Shown here: piece by piece, positions 41,323-53,000 of the stretch
Numbering within the stretch: position 1 is the first letter of the stretch
Layout of the letters: each line of letters begins with the position of its first letter
Assembly: GCF_000473365.1 (NCBI RefSeq)
Contig: NZ_KI421517.1
Location: forward strand, 4,724,296 to 4,788,295
Direction: 5' to 3'
Origin: Adhaeribacter aquaticus DSM 16391
GTDB taxonomy: Bacteria; Bacteroidota; Bacteroidia; Cytophagales; Hymenobacteraceae
DNA length: 64,000 bases
Translations under genes and position numbers: made by a program
The notes under the pieces: model-generated
Told to the model about the DNA's origin: nothing
Databases searched by the model: none
Seen by the model: the letters and a program-made list of their open reading frames with translations, nothing else

Positions 41323-42321
41323 ATGAGCCTGGAAAGCTTGCAAACGGATATTAGAAATAACTGGACCATTGGAGAAATAAAGGATATTTACGAAAAGCCA
41401 TTGTTGGAACTAGTGTTTGAAGCGTCCAACGTGCATCGAAAATACCATACGGGTAGTGAAGTTCAGGTTTGCACTTTACTCTCGGTTAAAACTGGCGGTT
41501 GCCCGGAAGATTGTGCTTATTGCCCGCAGGCTGCCCGCTACCATACCGATGTAAAAACGCATGCTTTGTTACAGGAAGAAACGGTATTGCAGGCGGCCCA
41601 AAGAGCCAAAGACTCCGGTTCTACCCGTTTTTGTATGGGAGCTGCCTGGCGCGAAGTACGCGATAACCGCGATTTTGATCGGGTACTGGGTATGGTTACC
41701 AAAGTAAACGATATAGGTCTGGAAGTTTGCTGTACTTTAGGTATGCTAAACGAATACCAGGCCCAACGTCTGAAAGAAGCTGGCTTATATGCCTACAACC
41801 ACAACCTGGATACTTCCAGCGATCATTACGAAAGCATTATTACTACCCGCAAATACGAAGATCGGTTAGACACCCTGGAGCACGTGCGCAAAGCCGGGAT
41901 TTCGGTTTGCAGCGGCGGCATTATTGGGTTAGGCGAAACGGACCAGGACCGGATAGAAATGCTGCATGTACTTTCTAACTTGCCTGAGCATCCGGAATCG
42001 GTTCCGGTAAATGCCCTGGTACCAGTAAAAGGCACTCCCTTGGAAGATCAACCCCGGCTATCGGTTTGGGAAATGATTCGCATGATTGCTACCGCCCGCA
42101 TCACGATGCCGCGCACCATGGTGCGTTTATCAGCTGGCCGGACCGAAATGAGTTTACCGGAACAAGCTTTATGTTTTATGGCAGGTGCCAACTCTATTTT
42201 CTCCGGCGAAAAATTATTAACAACTCCTAATCCTGGGCTTAACGACGATCAGTTAATGTTCCAGTTATTAGGATTATCACCTCGTAAAGCTTTTAAAGAA
42301 GCAAAAGAAGTAGTTGCTTAA
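41323..42321 (+). CDS. bioB: Biotin synthase BioB
   Basis: 332 residues from ATG 41323 ([14 protein letters not shown]); an upstream GTG in frame is unlikely. Radical-SAM cysteines C60-x3-C64-x2-C67 ([10 protein letters not shown]) bind the 4Fe-4S cluster. [17 protein letters not shown] and VRLSAGR are conserved BioB motifs; the latter supports the 2Fe-2S ligand Arg. It inserts sulfur into dethiobiotin, the last step of biotin synthesis. It is followed after 4 bp by bioF, first gene of the bioB-F-D-A-KAS operon. Confidence 0.95.
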   Translation: MSLESLQTDIRNNWTIGEIKDIYEKPLLELVFEASNVHRKYHTGSEVQVCTLLSVKTGGCPEDCAYCPQAARYHTDVKTHALLQEETVLQAAQRAKDSGSTRFCMGAAWREVRDNRDFDRVLGMVTKVNDIGLEVCCTLGMLNEYQAQRLKEAGLYAYNHNLDTSSDHYESIITTRKYEDRLDTLEHVRKAGISVCSGGIIGLGETDQDRIEMLHVLSNLPEHPESVPVNALVPVKGTPLEDQPRLSVWEMIRMIATARITMPRTMVRLSAGRTEMSLPEQALCFMAGANSIFSGEKLLTTPNPGLNDDQLMFQLLGLSPRKAFKEAKEVVA

Positions 42322-42325
42322 AAAT

Positions 42326-43453
42326 ATGGAGCTGCCCCTTAACTTGCAGCGAAAATTAACGGAACGCCAGAATCAGGGTATTCTCCGGCAGTTAAAAACT
42401 ACCGCGCATACCATTGATTTTTGCTCAAATGATTACCTGGGATTAGCCCGTTCCGAAGCTTTGAAAAAAGCAGTAGAAGGAGAACTAACCCGATATGCAG
42501 AAGTGCCGGCCGGAGCTACCGGTTCCCGCTTACTTTCCGGTAACTTTGCTTATACCGAAGAACTGGAAAGCTTTTTAGCCCAATTTCACCAAGCCGAAGC
42601 GGCTCTATTATTTAATTCTGGCTTTGTGGCTAATACCGGTTTCTTTTCTGCCGTTCCGCAACGGGGCGATACCATCCTGTACGATGATACCAGCCACGCC
42701 TCCATGAAAGATGGCATCCGGTTAAGCTTTGCCAAAGCCTATTCTTTCCGGCACAACTCCCTGGATGATTTAAGAGCCAAATTTACGCATGCTACTGGTA
42801 ATGTTTATGTAGCCGTAGAATCACTTTATTCTATGGATGGCGATTATGCCCCTCTAGTAGAAATAGCTGAAATCTGTCAGGAAAAAGGAGCTTACCTGGT
42901 GGTGGATGAAGCACATTCCAATGGTTTGTTTGGCCAAAATGGAGAAGGCTTGGTGCAGGAGTTAAACCTACAGGATCGGGTGTTTGCCCGGGTTATGACT
43001 TTTGGCAAAGCATTGGGATGCCATGGTGCCGTAATTGTGGGTTCGGCAGCCCTCAAGCAATTCCTGGTAAATTTTAGCCGACCGTTTATTTATACCACAG
43101 CCCTTCCCCTGCATGCTGTTTTAACTATAAAATGTGCCTACCAGCTTTTACCGTCTTTACATACGGAACGGGTGAAAGTAAAACATTTATCTAATTACCT
43201 GAAAAGCTGTATTGCTCCTTTCCCGGAATTTACTATAAACCCGGAAGATAGCCCGATTCATGCGGTGCAGACCAAATCTATAGCCCAATTAAAAAATATA
43301 GCAAACCAGGCACAAAAAGCCGGATTTGATGTACGGCCTGTTTTTAGCCCAACGGTGCCCGAAGGCAAAGAACGCTTGCGAATTATAGTACATGCCTATA
43401 ATTCAGAGGCGGAGATAGATAAACTGGCCCAAACCATAGCCGATACTTTATGA
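42326..43453 (+). CDS. bioF: 8-amino-7-oxononanoate synthase BioF
   Basis: 375 residues from ATG 42326 (MELPLNLQRKL); the TTG 42314 frame would overlap bioB. PLP-binding motifs: NSGFVANTGFF, DDTSHASMKDG, DEAHSNGLFG and the Lys in TFGKALGCHGA. FCSNDYLGLA and RPFIYTTALP are typical of alpha-oxoamine synthases. It joins pimeloyl-ACP/CoA with alanine, making KAPA. Overlaps bioD by 4 bp, so tightly coupled. No oddities. Confidence 0.94.
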   Translation: MELPLNLQRKLTERQNQGILRQLKTTAHTIDFCSNDYLGLARSEALKKAVEGELTRYAEVPAGATGSRLLSGNFAYTEELESFLAQFHQAEAALLFNSGFVANTGFFSAVPQRGDTILYDDTSHASMKDGIRLSFAKAYSFRHNSLDDLRAKFTHATGNVYVAVESLYSMDGDYAPLVEIAEICQEKGAYLVVDEAHSNGLFGQNGEGLVQELNLQDRVFARVMTFGKALGCHGAVIVGSAALKQFLVNFSRPFIYTTALPLHAVLTIKCAYQLLPSLHTERVKVKHLSNYLKSCIAPFPEFTINPEDSPIHAVQTKSIAQLKNIANQAQKAGFDVRPVFSPTVPEGKERLRIIVHAYNSEAEIDKLAQTIADTL

Positions 43454-44067
43454 AAAAATTATTTGTAACCGGTATAGGAACTGAAATAGGTAAAACTGTT
43501 TCTGCCGCCATTTTAACCGAAGCTTTGCAAGCTGATTATTGGAAGCCCGTGCAATCGGGTAGCGAAACCGACAGCGATGCCGGCACCGTAAAAAGCTTAA
43601 TTTCCAATACCTCTTCGGTTTTTCACCCGGAAAGTTATTTGCTAAAAGCTCCCCTCTCGCCGCATGCCGCAGCCGAGTTAGAAAACATAACCATTGATCC
43701 TAACCAGATTCACCTTCCAGAAACAGATAATCACCTGGTTATAGAAGGTGCCGGAGGTTTATTCGTTCCCCTGAATAATAATTATCTGATCGTGGATCTG
43801 ATTCAGCAGCTACAGGCTGAGGTGGTGGTGGTTTCTAAAAATTATTTAGGTAGTATAAACCATACGTTATTGACCATTGAAGCTTTAAATGCCCGCCAGA
43901 TTCCGATTGCCGGTATTATTTTTAATGGTGATAAAAATAATCAGACCGAGGACTTAATTTTAAGGTACACAGGACTGCGGCCGTTATTACATATAAGCCC
44001 GGAGGCTACACTTACACCGGCAGTAGTACAAAAATATGCGGCACTGGTAAAACCTAATCTTATTTAA
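43450..44067 (+). CDS. bioD: Dethiobiotin synthetase BioD
   Basis: 205 residues. The P-loop is GIGTEIGKTVSAA (8-20); KPVQSGSETDSD and PLSPHAAAE follow, then IEGAGGLFVPLN, all diagnostic of BioD. It carboxylates DAPA using ATP and CO2 to close the ureido ring of dethiobiotin. It starts in the bioF stop region and ends 1 bp before bioA. Shorter than enteric BioD (about 225) but complete. Confidence 0.94.
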   Translation: MKKLFVTGIGTEIGKTVSAAILTEALQADYWKPVQSGSETDSDAGTVKSLISNTSSVFHPESYLLKAPLSPHAAAELENITIDPNQIHLPETDNHLVIEGAGGLFVPLNNNYLIVDLIQQLQAEVVVVSKNYLGSINHTLLTIEALNARQIPIAGIIFNGDKNNQTEDLILRYTGLRPLLHISPEATLTPAVVQKYAALVKPNLI

Positions 44068-44068
44068 C

Positions 44069-45355
44069 ATGTTAAATTTAGCGCAACGCGACCAGGCTGT
44101 TATCTGGCATCCGTACACCCAAATGCAAACAGCTAGCCCGCCTTTGCCTATTGTAAAAGGAGAAGGGGCTCTTTTATATGATGAAGCGGGTAACACCTAT
44201 ATAGATGCCGTATCGTCATGGTGGGTAAATACGCATGGGCATTGCCACCCGCACATTATGCAACGGATAAACCAGCAGTTGCAAAAGCTAGATCATGTTA
44301 TTTTTGCAGGATTTACCCATAGCCCAGCAGTAGAATTAGCTGAAAACCTACTCCAAATATTACCGGATAACCAAAAGCGTATATTTTATTCGGATAATGG
44401 CTCTACGGCTGTTGAGGTAGCTTTAAAAATGGCTTTTCAGTTTTGGGCTAATCAAGGTTTTAAAAAAGATAAAATAATTGCTTTCCGGGAAAGTTACCAC
44501 GGCGATACCTTTGGGGCCATGTCAGTTAGTAGTCGCAGTGCATTTACCCAGCCCTTTTTCCAGTACTTGTTTGATGTTTTATTTATTGATGTACCCATTC
44601 CTGGAAAAGAAGAAGATTGTTTAAAGCAACTTACCGAATATAGCCAACGACCTGATGTAGCCGCTTTTATTTTTGAACCACTGGTATTGGGTACTGCCGG
44701 TATGGTTATGTATAAGCCGAAGGTACTGGATGAGCTCTTACAAATTTGTAAGGAAAATCAGATTATTACCATTGCCGATGAAGTAATGACGGGCTTTGGC
44801 CGCACCGGTGAATATTTTGCTTCATATTACCTGCAGCATCAGCCTGATATTTTCTGTTTATCAAAGGGACTGACAGGCGGCACAATGGCATTAGGAGTAA
44901 CATCATGTGCTGAATTTATTTATAATGCCTTCCTAAGTCAGGATAAATCAAAAACTTTTTTTCATGGCCACTCCTTTACTGCTAACCCCATAGCGTGTGC
45001 TACCGCAATAGCCAGTTTAGAAGTTCTTTTATTTCCGGAAACGAAAGAAAATATTAACCGGATTATAGCGCAACACCAGGCTTTTTCAGCCATCATCAAA
45101 AATCATCCGTTTTGTAAAGAGGTAAGGCAAACAGGAACCATAATTGCCATAGAGTTCGAGACCGGCCTAACCTCTTATTTTAATAATATTCGGGATGTTC
45201 TTTATAACCTCGCAATGGAGAATCAAGTCCTGCTCCGCCCGCTGGGTAATATAATTTATGTATTACCTCCATATTGCATCAGTACAGAGCAGCTGCAAAT
45301 AGTTTATGCTGTTATTCTGAAAATGGCAGATTTATTAGAACAAAATAAAAATTAA
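44069..45355 (+). CDS. bioA: Adenosylmethionine-8-amino-7-oxononanoate aminotransferase BioA
   Basis: 428 residues. IWHPYTQMQ at the start and DAVSSWWVNTHGHCHP are BioA signatures. YSDNGSTAVEVALKM, SYHGDTFGAMSVS, DEVMTGFGRTG and the PLP Lys in LSKGLTGGTMALG follow. It transfers an amino group from SAM to KAPA, giving DAPA. It begins 1 bp after bioD and ends 1 bp before the ketoacyl synthase, consistent with one polycistronic message. Confidence 0.94.
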   Translation: MLNLAQRDQAVIWHPYTQMQTASPPLPIVKGEGALLYDEAGNTYIDAVSSWWVNTHGHCHPHIMQRINQQLQKLDHVIFAGFTHSPAVELAENLLQILPDNQKRIFYSDNGSTAVEVALKMAFQFWANQGFKKDKIIAFRESYHGDTFGAMSVSSRSAFTQPFFQYLFDVLFIDVPIPGKEEDCLKQLTEYSQRPDVAAFIFEPLVLGTAGMVMYKPKVLDELLQICKENQIITIADEVMTGFGRTGEYFASYYLQHQPDIFCLSKGLTGGTMALGVTSCAEFIYNAFLSQDKSKTFFHGHSFTANPIACATAIASLEVLLFPETKENINRIIAQHQAFSAIIKNHPFCKEVRQTGTIIAIEFETGLTSYFNNIRDVLYNLAMENQVLLRPLGNIIYVLPPYCISTEQLQIVYAVILKMADLLEQNKN

Positions 45356-45356
45356 G

Positions 45357-46556
45357 TTGCCACAGGAAGAATCTATTGTTATCCGGGGATTCGGCTCTAT
45401 TTCTCCGCTTGGGTCGGATGCCAAAACTATTGCTAAAGCTTATCAGCAGGGTACTCCTGCTTTTCAGGTGCAGCAGTATAATGGGCACCCGACACCAGTA
45501 GGTAATTTAAAACCTGAAACTGCAGAAAAATTAAACCAGCTGCAAGCCGAAAAGCGCACCTACCAGGCTTTGGATAAAACAGTGCTGATGGCTATGTATG
45601 CGGCCCGCCAGGCTGTAACCGCCGCGGGCTGGACCCACGAAAAAAACATTGCGGTAAATATTGGTTCTTCGCGCGGGGCAACCGGTTTGTTTGAAGGGTT
45701 TGTGGAAGAGTTTTTAAGCACCGGTACCCTGCCAGCCCATACTTCTCCGGTTACTACTTTGGGTAATATTTCTTCGTGGGTAGCCAATGATTTACAAGCA
45801 AGTGGTCCGGTAATCAGCCATTCGGTTACCTGTAGCACCGCCTTACAGGCTATTGCAAATGGCTTCGCCTGGTTGAAATCCGGCATGGCCACCAAGTTTT
45901 TGGCAGGGGGCTCCGAAGCCCCGCTAACACCCTTTACAGTGGCCCAAATGAAAGCGGTTGGTATTTATTCGTCGGGATCAGATGCTATCTTTCCCTGCCG
46001 GCCTTTTAACCTGGAAAAGAAAAACACTTTTACCCTGGGTGAAGGAGCTGCCGTTTTTGCGCTGGAGTTAGTAACTAAAGAAAAGCTGGATCAGGAGATT
46101 GAATCCTCCCTGATTTTGGAATCTATTGGGTTTGGGTTTGAGACAATTCCAAGCAAGTCCGGCATTTCGAAAGAAGGCACTAATTTTAAACTAGCCATGG
46201 AGGATGCCTTACATAAACTTCCGGAAAATGAAAATATTGATTTGATTATCATGCATGCCCCTGGCACTGTGGCCGGTGATGCGGCAGAACTAAACGCCGT
46301 AGCCGCCGTTTTTGGCGCTGATCAATTACCTACTATTACTTCCAATAAATTCCTGATTGGCCATACCTTAGGTGCTTCTGCTGCCTTAAGCCTGGAATAT
46401 GCCATTGCTATACTCGAATGCCAGACTTACTTGCCACTTCCCTATCCGACTATTATTCAGCAAAAAAACATAAAACCAATAAAGCGGATCATGTTAAATG
46501 CCGCTGGGTTTGGAGGTAATGCAGTAAGCTTAATTATTAGCCGCAAATCCTTTTAA
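45357..46556 (+). CDS. Beta-ketoacyl-ACP synthase-like protein, biotin operon
   Basis: 399 residues from a TTG start at 45357 (MPQEESIVIRGFGSISPLG), one base after bioA. The KAS active site is VTCSTALQAIA (Cys), the first His region HAPGTVAGDAAE and the second LIGHTLGASAALSLE. It condenses malonyl-ACP with an acyl-ACP. The tail position in a bio operon suggests work on the pimeloyl chain, alongside the usual FabF. BioC and BioH/BioG are missing from the window, so the way pimeloyl-ACP is initiated is open. Related proteins are found in Bacteroidota bio clusters. Confidence 0.85.
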   Translation: MPQEESIVIRGFGSISPLGSDAKTIAKAYQQGTPAFQVQQYNGHPTPVGNLKPETAEKLNQLQAEKRTYQALDKTVLMAMYAARQAVTAAGWTHEKNIAVNIGSSRGATGLFEGFVEEFLSTGTLPAHTSPVTTLGNISSWVANDLQASGPVISHSVTCSTALQAIANGFAWLKSGMATKFLAGGSEAPLTPFTVAQMKAVGIYSSGSDAIFPCRPFNLEKKNTFTLGEGAAVFALELVTKEKLDQEIESSLILESIGFGFETIPSKSGISKEGTNFKLAMEDALHKLPENENIDLIIMHAPGTVAGDAAELNAVAAVFGADQLPTITSNKFLIGHTLGASAALSLEYAIAILECQTYLPLPYPTIIQQKNIKPIKRIMLNAAGFGGNAVSLIISRKSF

Positions 46557-47076
46557 CCTAAAGCCTTTTTAATATTTCTACTTTAGTAAAGTCCTTAAAC
46601 CTTAATTAAATTCTTAACTAACAGATTTCCAACTATATAAACATCCAACTTTACTTTAGTACCGCCTCAACCTTTTTCCACTTTAAAAACAGTCATTTAT
46701 CGAAGGTTAAACAAAAGTGACTTTTGCTGGTTTAACATGAAAATCATTTGAAAATTCATATTAAATATTAATTAAAACCAACTGGTAAATTTTATATTTT
46801 AATAAAGTATCCTAGGTGTTTTTTAAACTTTTTTGAGAGAATATTGCTTATCAATAAAAAAAAATCATTTAATAGAATATTTGATAAAAAAGTTTCAAAT
46901 ATATTTTTTATTTATTATAATTTTATATAAATAATATAAACTAGAATAATCATTATTATAATTCAATTTTATTAACCTGTTACAAAGCATTTAACGAGCC
47001 GAAAGATTGGTTCACCGAAAAGAATCATTTAAAAACCATATAAAAATTATTATTGTTAAAAATTTACCCATAATTA
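46557..47076. other. Intergenic AT-rich leader before T9SS protein
   Basis: 520 bp. Strongly AT-rich, with long A and T runs between 46850 and 46950. It should hold the promoter of the large secreted-protein gene; no clear box or hairpin. No coding frame. Confidence 0.35.
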
Positions 47077-50000
47077 ATGAAAACAAATTTTACCCGATCC
47101 AAAAACAGGCGTTTTTCATTACTTTCCTGTTTTAGTTTTCTTTTAATGGCTTTTTTCTTTTTATTATTATTAAATAATGAAGCATTAGCGCAAACCCCAG
47201 GATTTATTCTTCAGAAAGCACTTAGCCCAGGGCCAACAGTTCTCGACCCCAACGGTGATGGCTATGTATCTAAATCAGCCACTGGGTTTCCTGCTGCTAA
47301 TGGAACAACCGTAAGCGGATATAATCCTGATATGGGAACCAATAGTGAAATCCCATACCGGTTTTTCCCTCAAATGCCTTCTCCTAATGGACCTGAACCC
47401 TTAGCTGATTTAACAACCGGATCTAATGGAGGACATACAGACCTTGCTAATGTACCTTTAGCAATGTATTATGTAAGTTCTACTCAATCTGTTTTGTTCC
47501 GAGTGAGATTAGGCGGTAATTCTACTGCCTCCAAAGGTTATAGTTTTTTATTAGATACAGATGGGGTTTTTAACAAACTTAAATTAGCTAATGGTACTCT
47601 AATAGATTACGCAACACCATCCAAAGTAATAAATTTAGGTTTTGAGTTTGAAGTTGTTCTGGCTTTAAACTTTGATGTAAATATATACCGACACAGAGGT
47701 AGCGGGGATCAAAGCGACCCCATGTCCAGCAATATAATCTGGCGGGGTAGTGCCAACGGTGGGTATAACAGGTATTTTCAGAAATCAGTTGCTGCTACAC
47801 GTGCTGGTGGCGATGCTGATTATTTCTTTGACTTCTATGTACCACTATCAGCATTTAGTGCCGACGGCGGACCTGGAATAAATCCAGATACACCTATGCG
47901 TATGAGTGGCTCAACGGTTACAAGCGCCCAAACCGGTTTAGAAGGAACTATTTCAGATATTGGTGGTGTAGATGATAAAAAATTTGCCAATGATAAAATT
48001 AGGATTTGGAAGGAAATTGTTCCTAAATTCCCTCCTACTTCGCTTAATCAATTAGAAAATGGTGATTTTTGCCAATCATTGGCTCCAAGCGCTCCGGTTA
48101 TCAATACCAATACCCCAATTAGAACTACCACCACAACCATTACTGGTACTTCCACAGAAAATGGAGGAACTGTTAAGCTTTACAGAAATGGGGTTGAAAT
48201 AAACTCGGCTTCGCCTGTAATAGTTAGTAACGGCAGCTGGTCTTTTAACTTGCCTACAGGTACATCCTTAATAGCCGGAGATAAAATTACGACAAAAGTT
48301 GTGCTCGCTGCAAACGGCTCCTGTCCGGAGCTCATATCAGTTTCGTCCAACACAGTATCTGTAGGAACGGTTCAGGTTGGAACATGTACTACCTCCACAC
48401 CACCAATTGTTTCGTCTAAAACTAATAAAGATGCTGTTAATGGTACTACTATTTATCCTGGTGCTACCATTAGAATATATAAAGATGGTGTTTTCTTTGG
48501 AACTACTACCTCCAGTACCACTCTAACAGGAAATACTTATAGCTGGACATATAATAATACAACCTATGCCCGAGATTTAGCATATCCAAGAAATGGCACT
48601 GGCGCTACTTCAAAAGATTATGCTACTATTAATGCTTCCGTAACTCCGGTTAATAGTTGTGAGTCTGGAAGATCGAATAGTTTATATGTAAATACAGATA
48701 CTGGAACTCCTGCAACAACTGGTTCGGCTCAAACTACTCAAACACCAACAATAGCCACCAGTTTCATTTGTACTTCTACCAGTACTATTTCTGGAACGTC
48801 AGAACCAGGAGCTCTTATATTCTTATATGTGAATGGAGTACCTGTAAAAAAATTAGCAGATGGCGGGATAGGGACAGCAAATGCAGACGTAAACAATGCA
48901 ACTATAAATTTCATCACCCCTGATGCTATTGCTGCCGGTGCTCCATTAAACTCAACCACTGATATTACAAATAACGCAGCCTGGTCCGTAGATCTTTCCT
49001 TGTATGGGCTTACTGGTGGCGAAAAGATTAGTTTCAGGGCTATTGTTCCAAATAATTCAATTGGAAGTGGCAGTAGATCAAATTACCCAAGTGGTTTTGA
49101 AGGACTCTCAGCTCCAACAACTGAAATAACAGTAGGTACAAATTGTACAACGGCTACTCCTACCATTCCTACTACCAAAAATTCCGTCCCAGTTATTTAT
49201 TGCCCAACCAGCACTACCATTTCGGGTACCTCTACCGAAGCAAACGGCACCTTGGTTACGGTATACAGAAGAGACAGTACTGATCCCGACAATCCGGCTC
49301 CCAATCCAGCTACCGATACCCGCATTACCGATGCCGCTACCGTTACCAATGGTGACTGGTCTGCACTGGTTCTGGGAAGTGCCAATTTACAAGGTGGCAA
49401 CGTACTTTATGCTGTTGCCCAGGCAACTGGCGGGAAGTTACCAAGCGCAGCATCGGCTACCGTCACAGTTTCTACTCCGGCTACAGCTGCCATTTTAGGT
49501 TTAAAGCTTACGTCACCCATCCAGCAAGGGGCTACTACTATATCGGGCACCAGCACTACCAACGGGACTGTTTTTGTATATATAGACGGCATAAAAATAG
49601 GCGGTACTGCCACGGTAACAGGAGCAACCAGCACTACCCCGGTTCCCTGGACTATAAATATTACTCCTGCTAATCAACTAAACTTGGCAACGGGCGTTCC
49701 AGTAACGGCCTCTATTACTACCGGTACAGGTTGCGGCGAGAGCGGACAAACGGCCGCTGTTTTAGTATCGTGTAACCCGCCTTCTACCAATCCTACTATT
49801 TCTCCGTTAAGCCAGATTGTTTGTAGCGGCAATACCGCTCTTATTTCGGTAGCTAATTCCGAAGATGGTGTTATTTACCAGATTTACAATGGCACTTCGG
49901 CCAGTGGAGCATCGGTATTGGGTAACGGCGGCACTATTGTGTTACGCTCCGCAATCTTAACCGGTGTGGGTACTACCGTAAACTTAAAGGTAAGAGCCTA

Positions 50001-53000
50001 CAGGAGTGATGGTTCTTGTGAAATAACATTGAACGGAAGCTCCAGTGTAACTATTAGTGAAGGCCTCACCAATTATACTGTAAGTTCATTGGCGGCCGCG
50101 GCTTGTACCAACAGTACGGCTACCATTAATTTATCCGGTTCGCAAACGGGTGTTAATTACCAGTTACAGATTTTAAATAAAAGTACTTATCCCTACACTT
50201 ATGTAAACAGTGGCACGGCAATAGCGGGTACCGGTAATGCTTTATCTTTTACCACGCCAGCTTTATCAACTACCTCCACTTTTAAGATAGTAGCTAATAA
50301 CGGCAACTGCTCGATTGATATGGGTGATCCGGTAGATATTAACGTTACCCCTGTCAGAACCAACTTAGCGGTAACCCCAACCAGCCAGACCATTTGCGGA
50401 ACTGCGAATACTGTTAATGTTAAAGTATTGGGTTCGCAGGTAGGCGTACAATATCAGATTTTTAACGTAATTACAGGGGCAATAAGCGGCACAGCAGTTA
50501 CGGGTACCGGCGGTGAAATAACTTTAACCTCTGCTCCTCTGACCGGCACCGTAGGTTCTACTATTAACTTCGGAATACAAGCCACTCCGGTGAGCCCGGC
50601 TGATTGCTCTCCCACCAGTTTAACCCAAACCTTTACCGTTACCGTTGCCGGCGGAGCTCCTTTAGCAACGCCAACGGTATCGGTGGTTAGCCCAATTTGT
50701 AGCGGCAGTGTTGCCACGGTAACAGTAGGTAATACAGAATCAGGCGTTTCGTACCAGGTGCAGTTAATATCGGGCACAAACTATATAAATGTAGGTTCTG
50801 CCGTACCGGGTAATGGCAGCACCATTACTTTAACTACTAATGCCCTTACCTCCGGTACTTATAATTTAAGAGTTCTGGCTACCAACAGTTGCAGCAGTAC
50901 ACCTTTAACCCAAACGGCATCGCTAACTGTAAACAACCGGCCTACCGCTAATAACTTAAGCCCGGTAACGCAAACAGTTTGTCCCAATACCAGCGCCAGC
51001 ATTATTTTATCAAATTCAGAAGCCGGTAATACGTACCAGCTACAGCGGTTAGTGAACGGCAGTTATGTAAATGTTACCGGAACGGGCACTTCTTTTACTC
51101 CTACGGCTACTGGCAATGCCTTGACCTTTACTACTCCTGCCTTATCTACAAATAGTTATTTTAAAGTAGTGGCCACTAATGGTTCCTGTACCACGGATAT
51201 GGGAGAACCGGTTTATGTCAGTGTATTGCCGGCTACTATTACCGCTACTCCGGTTACTAAATTAGTTTGTGCCAATCAAACTGCCAGCGTTACCTTGTTC
51301 TCTTCGCAAAGCGGCGTGAGTTACCAAATATTTAATGGCACTACGGCTTCCGGAGCAGCCGTTACCGGCACCGGCGGCGATATTACCTTAACTACGGCTG
51401 CCTTAACTGCTTCCGGCTCTTTTACTATCCGGGCCACTACGGCGGCGGGCTGTATACAGAACTATACAAACGCATTTAGTATTACGGTACCCGCAACCGC
51501 GCCTTCAGCAAGTTTAACCGTATCGACTACCACGACTACAGTTTGCGTTGGCAATACCGCCGCTATAACAGTGGCCGCATCTCAGCAGGATATTATCTAC
51601 CAGTTACAACTGGAATCCGGCACTTCGCCTAACTTTACGTATGCTAACCAGGGTACACCAGTTACTGGCAACGGCAGTACTATTACCCTGAATACCTATG
51701 CGCTGGCTGCCGGTACTTATACTTTCCGGGTGATTGCTTCTGATGGATGTAATAGTACTGCACTTACTCAGAAAGTTGTGGTAACGGTCAATCCGGAGAT
51801 CAACGTATCTTTAGCGGTATCACCAGCTACCCAAACCGTATGTAGCGGCAGCACGGCCTCCGTTTCTGTTTCTTCCCCTCAAATAGGGGTTACTTACAGC
51901 TTATATAATATTACAACCAATGCCTATAGCGGTAATGCCGTTCGAGTAACTGAAAATACAACCTCTATTACTTTAACAACCGGTACCCTGAACACAACCG
52001 GCACCAATAACCTGAAGGTAGTTGTTACTAACGGCTGCAGCCGCTCTGAATTAACTCAGGTCGTTGCAGTAACTGCTTCAACGCCTCCAGCTACCTTTGC
52101 CTTAACATCACCAAGCAGCCAAATAATCTGTAGCGGTTCTTCTGCCACAATATCGCTGGCAGGCTCTGAATCTGGAGTAACTTACAGGTTATATAATGGG
52201 AATACACCAATAGGCGACCCAATTCTTGGAAATGGAAGTGAGATATTTTTATCCACCGGCTCAATTCCAAGTGGTACTTATACATTAAAAGTAACAGGGT
52301 CTAAAGAATGTGGTCCTATAGATATAGGGACAACTACTATAACCGCAGACAATTCCTGTGGGCTAACTTATACGGTACAGCCTCCCTACATGAAGGATTC
52401 TTATGTTACAAATGAAATAATTGCGACGCCTGAATTGTCGGGTTGGAATTATACCGGTCCATTAACCTATGAGATATTAGAAGGAGAACCTTTATCAGGT
52501 ACTTCTTTAGATTTAAAATCTGGACAAATCTATGTTTCGAATACTACCACCCTTTTATCTGGAACTAGAAATTTAAGAATTCTGGCAAAAGATAACACCG
52601 GAACTACCAGAACTTCTTACATGACTTATTCAGTAAATGATGCAACTAACGGCGAAGGAAATACCAGAACAGCACCAGTTACAGTTCTTCCGGTAACTTT
52701 GGTATATTTTAAAGCATCGGTTTTTAATTCTGGATCAGGACAAGTAAAATTAACATGGGCAACCGCTTCTGAAGAAAACAATGAATACTTCAATGTTGAA
52801 AGAAGTTTTGACGGAACGAAATTTAATACGGTAGCTAAAATAAAAGGAGCTGGTACAAGCAAGGTATTGTTAAAGTATGATTATATAGACCAAGTAAATA
52901 CCAACAATTCTAACTTGTATTACAGGTTAAAACAGGTGGATTTTTCAGGTAAAATTGAATATAGTAAGGTTATAGCAGTTAAGCCTTCTAGTAAAATCAT

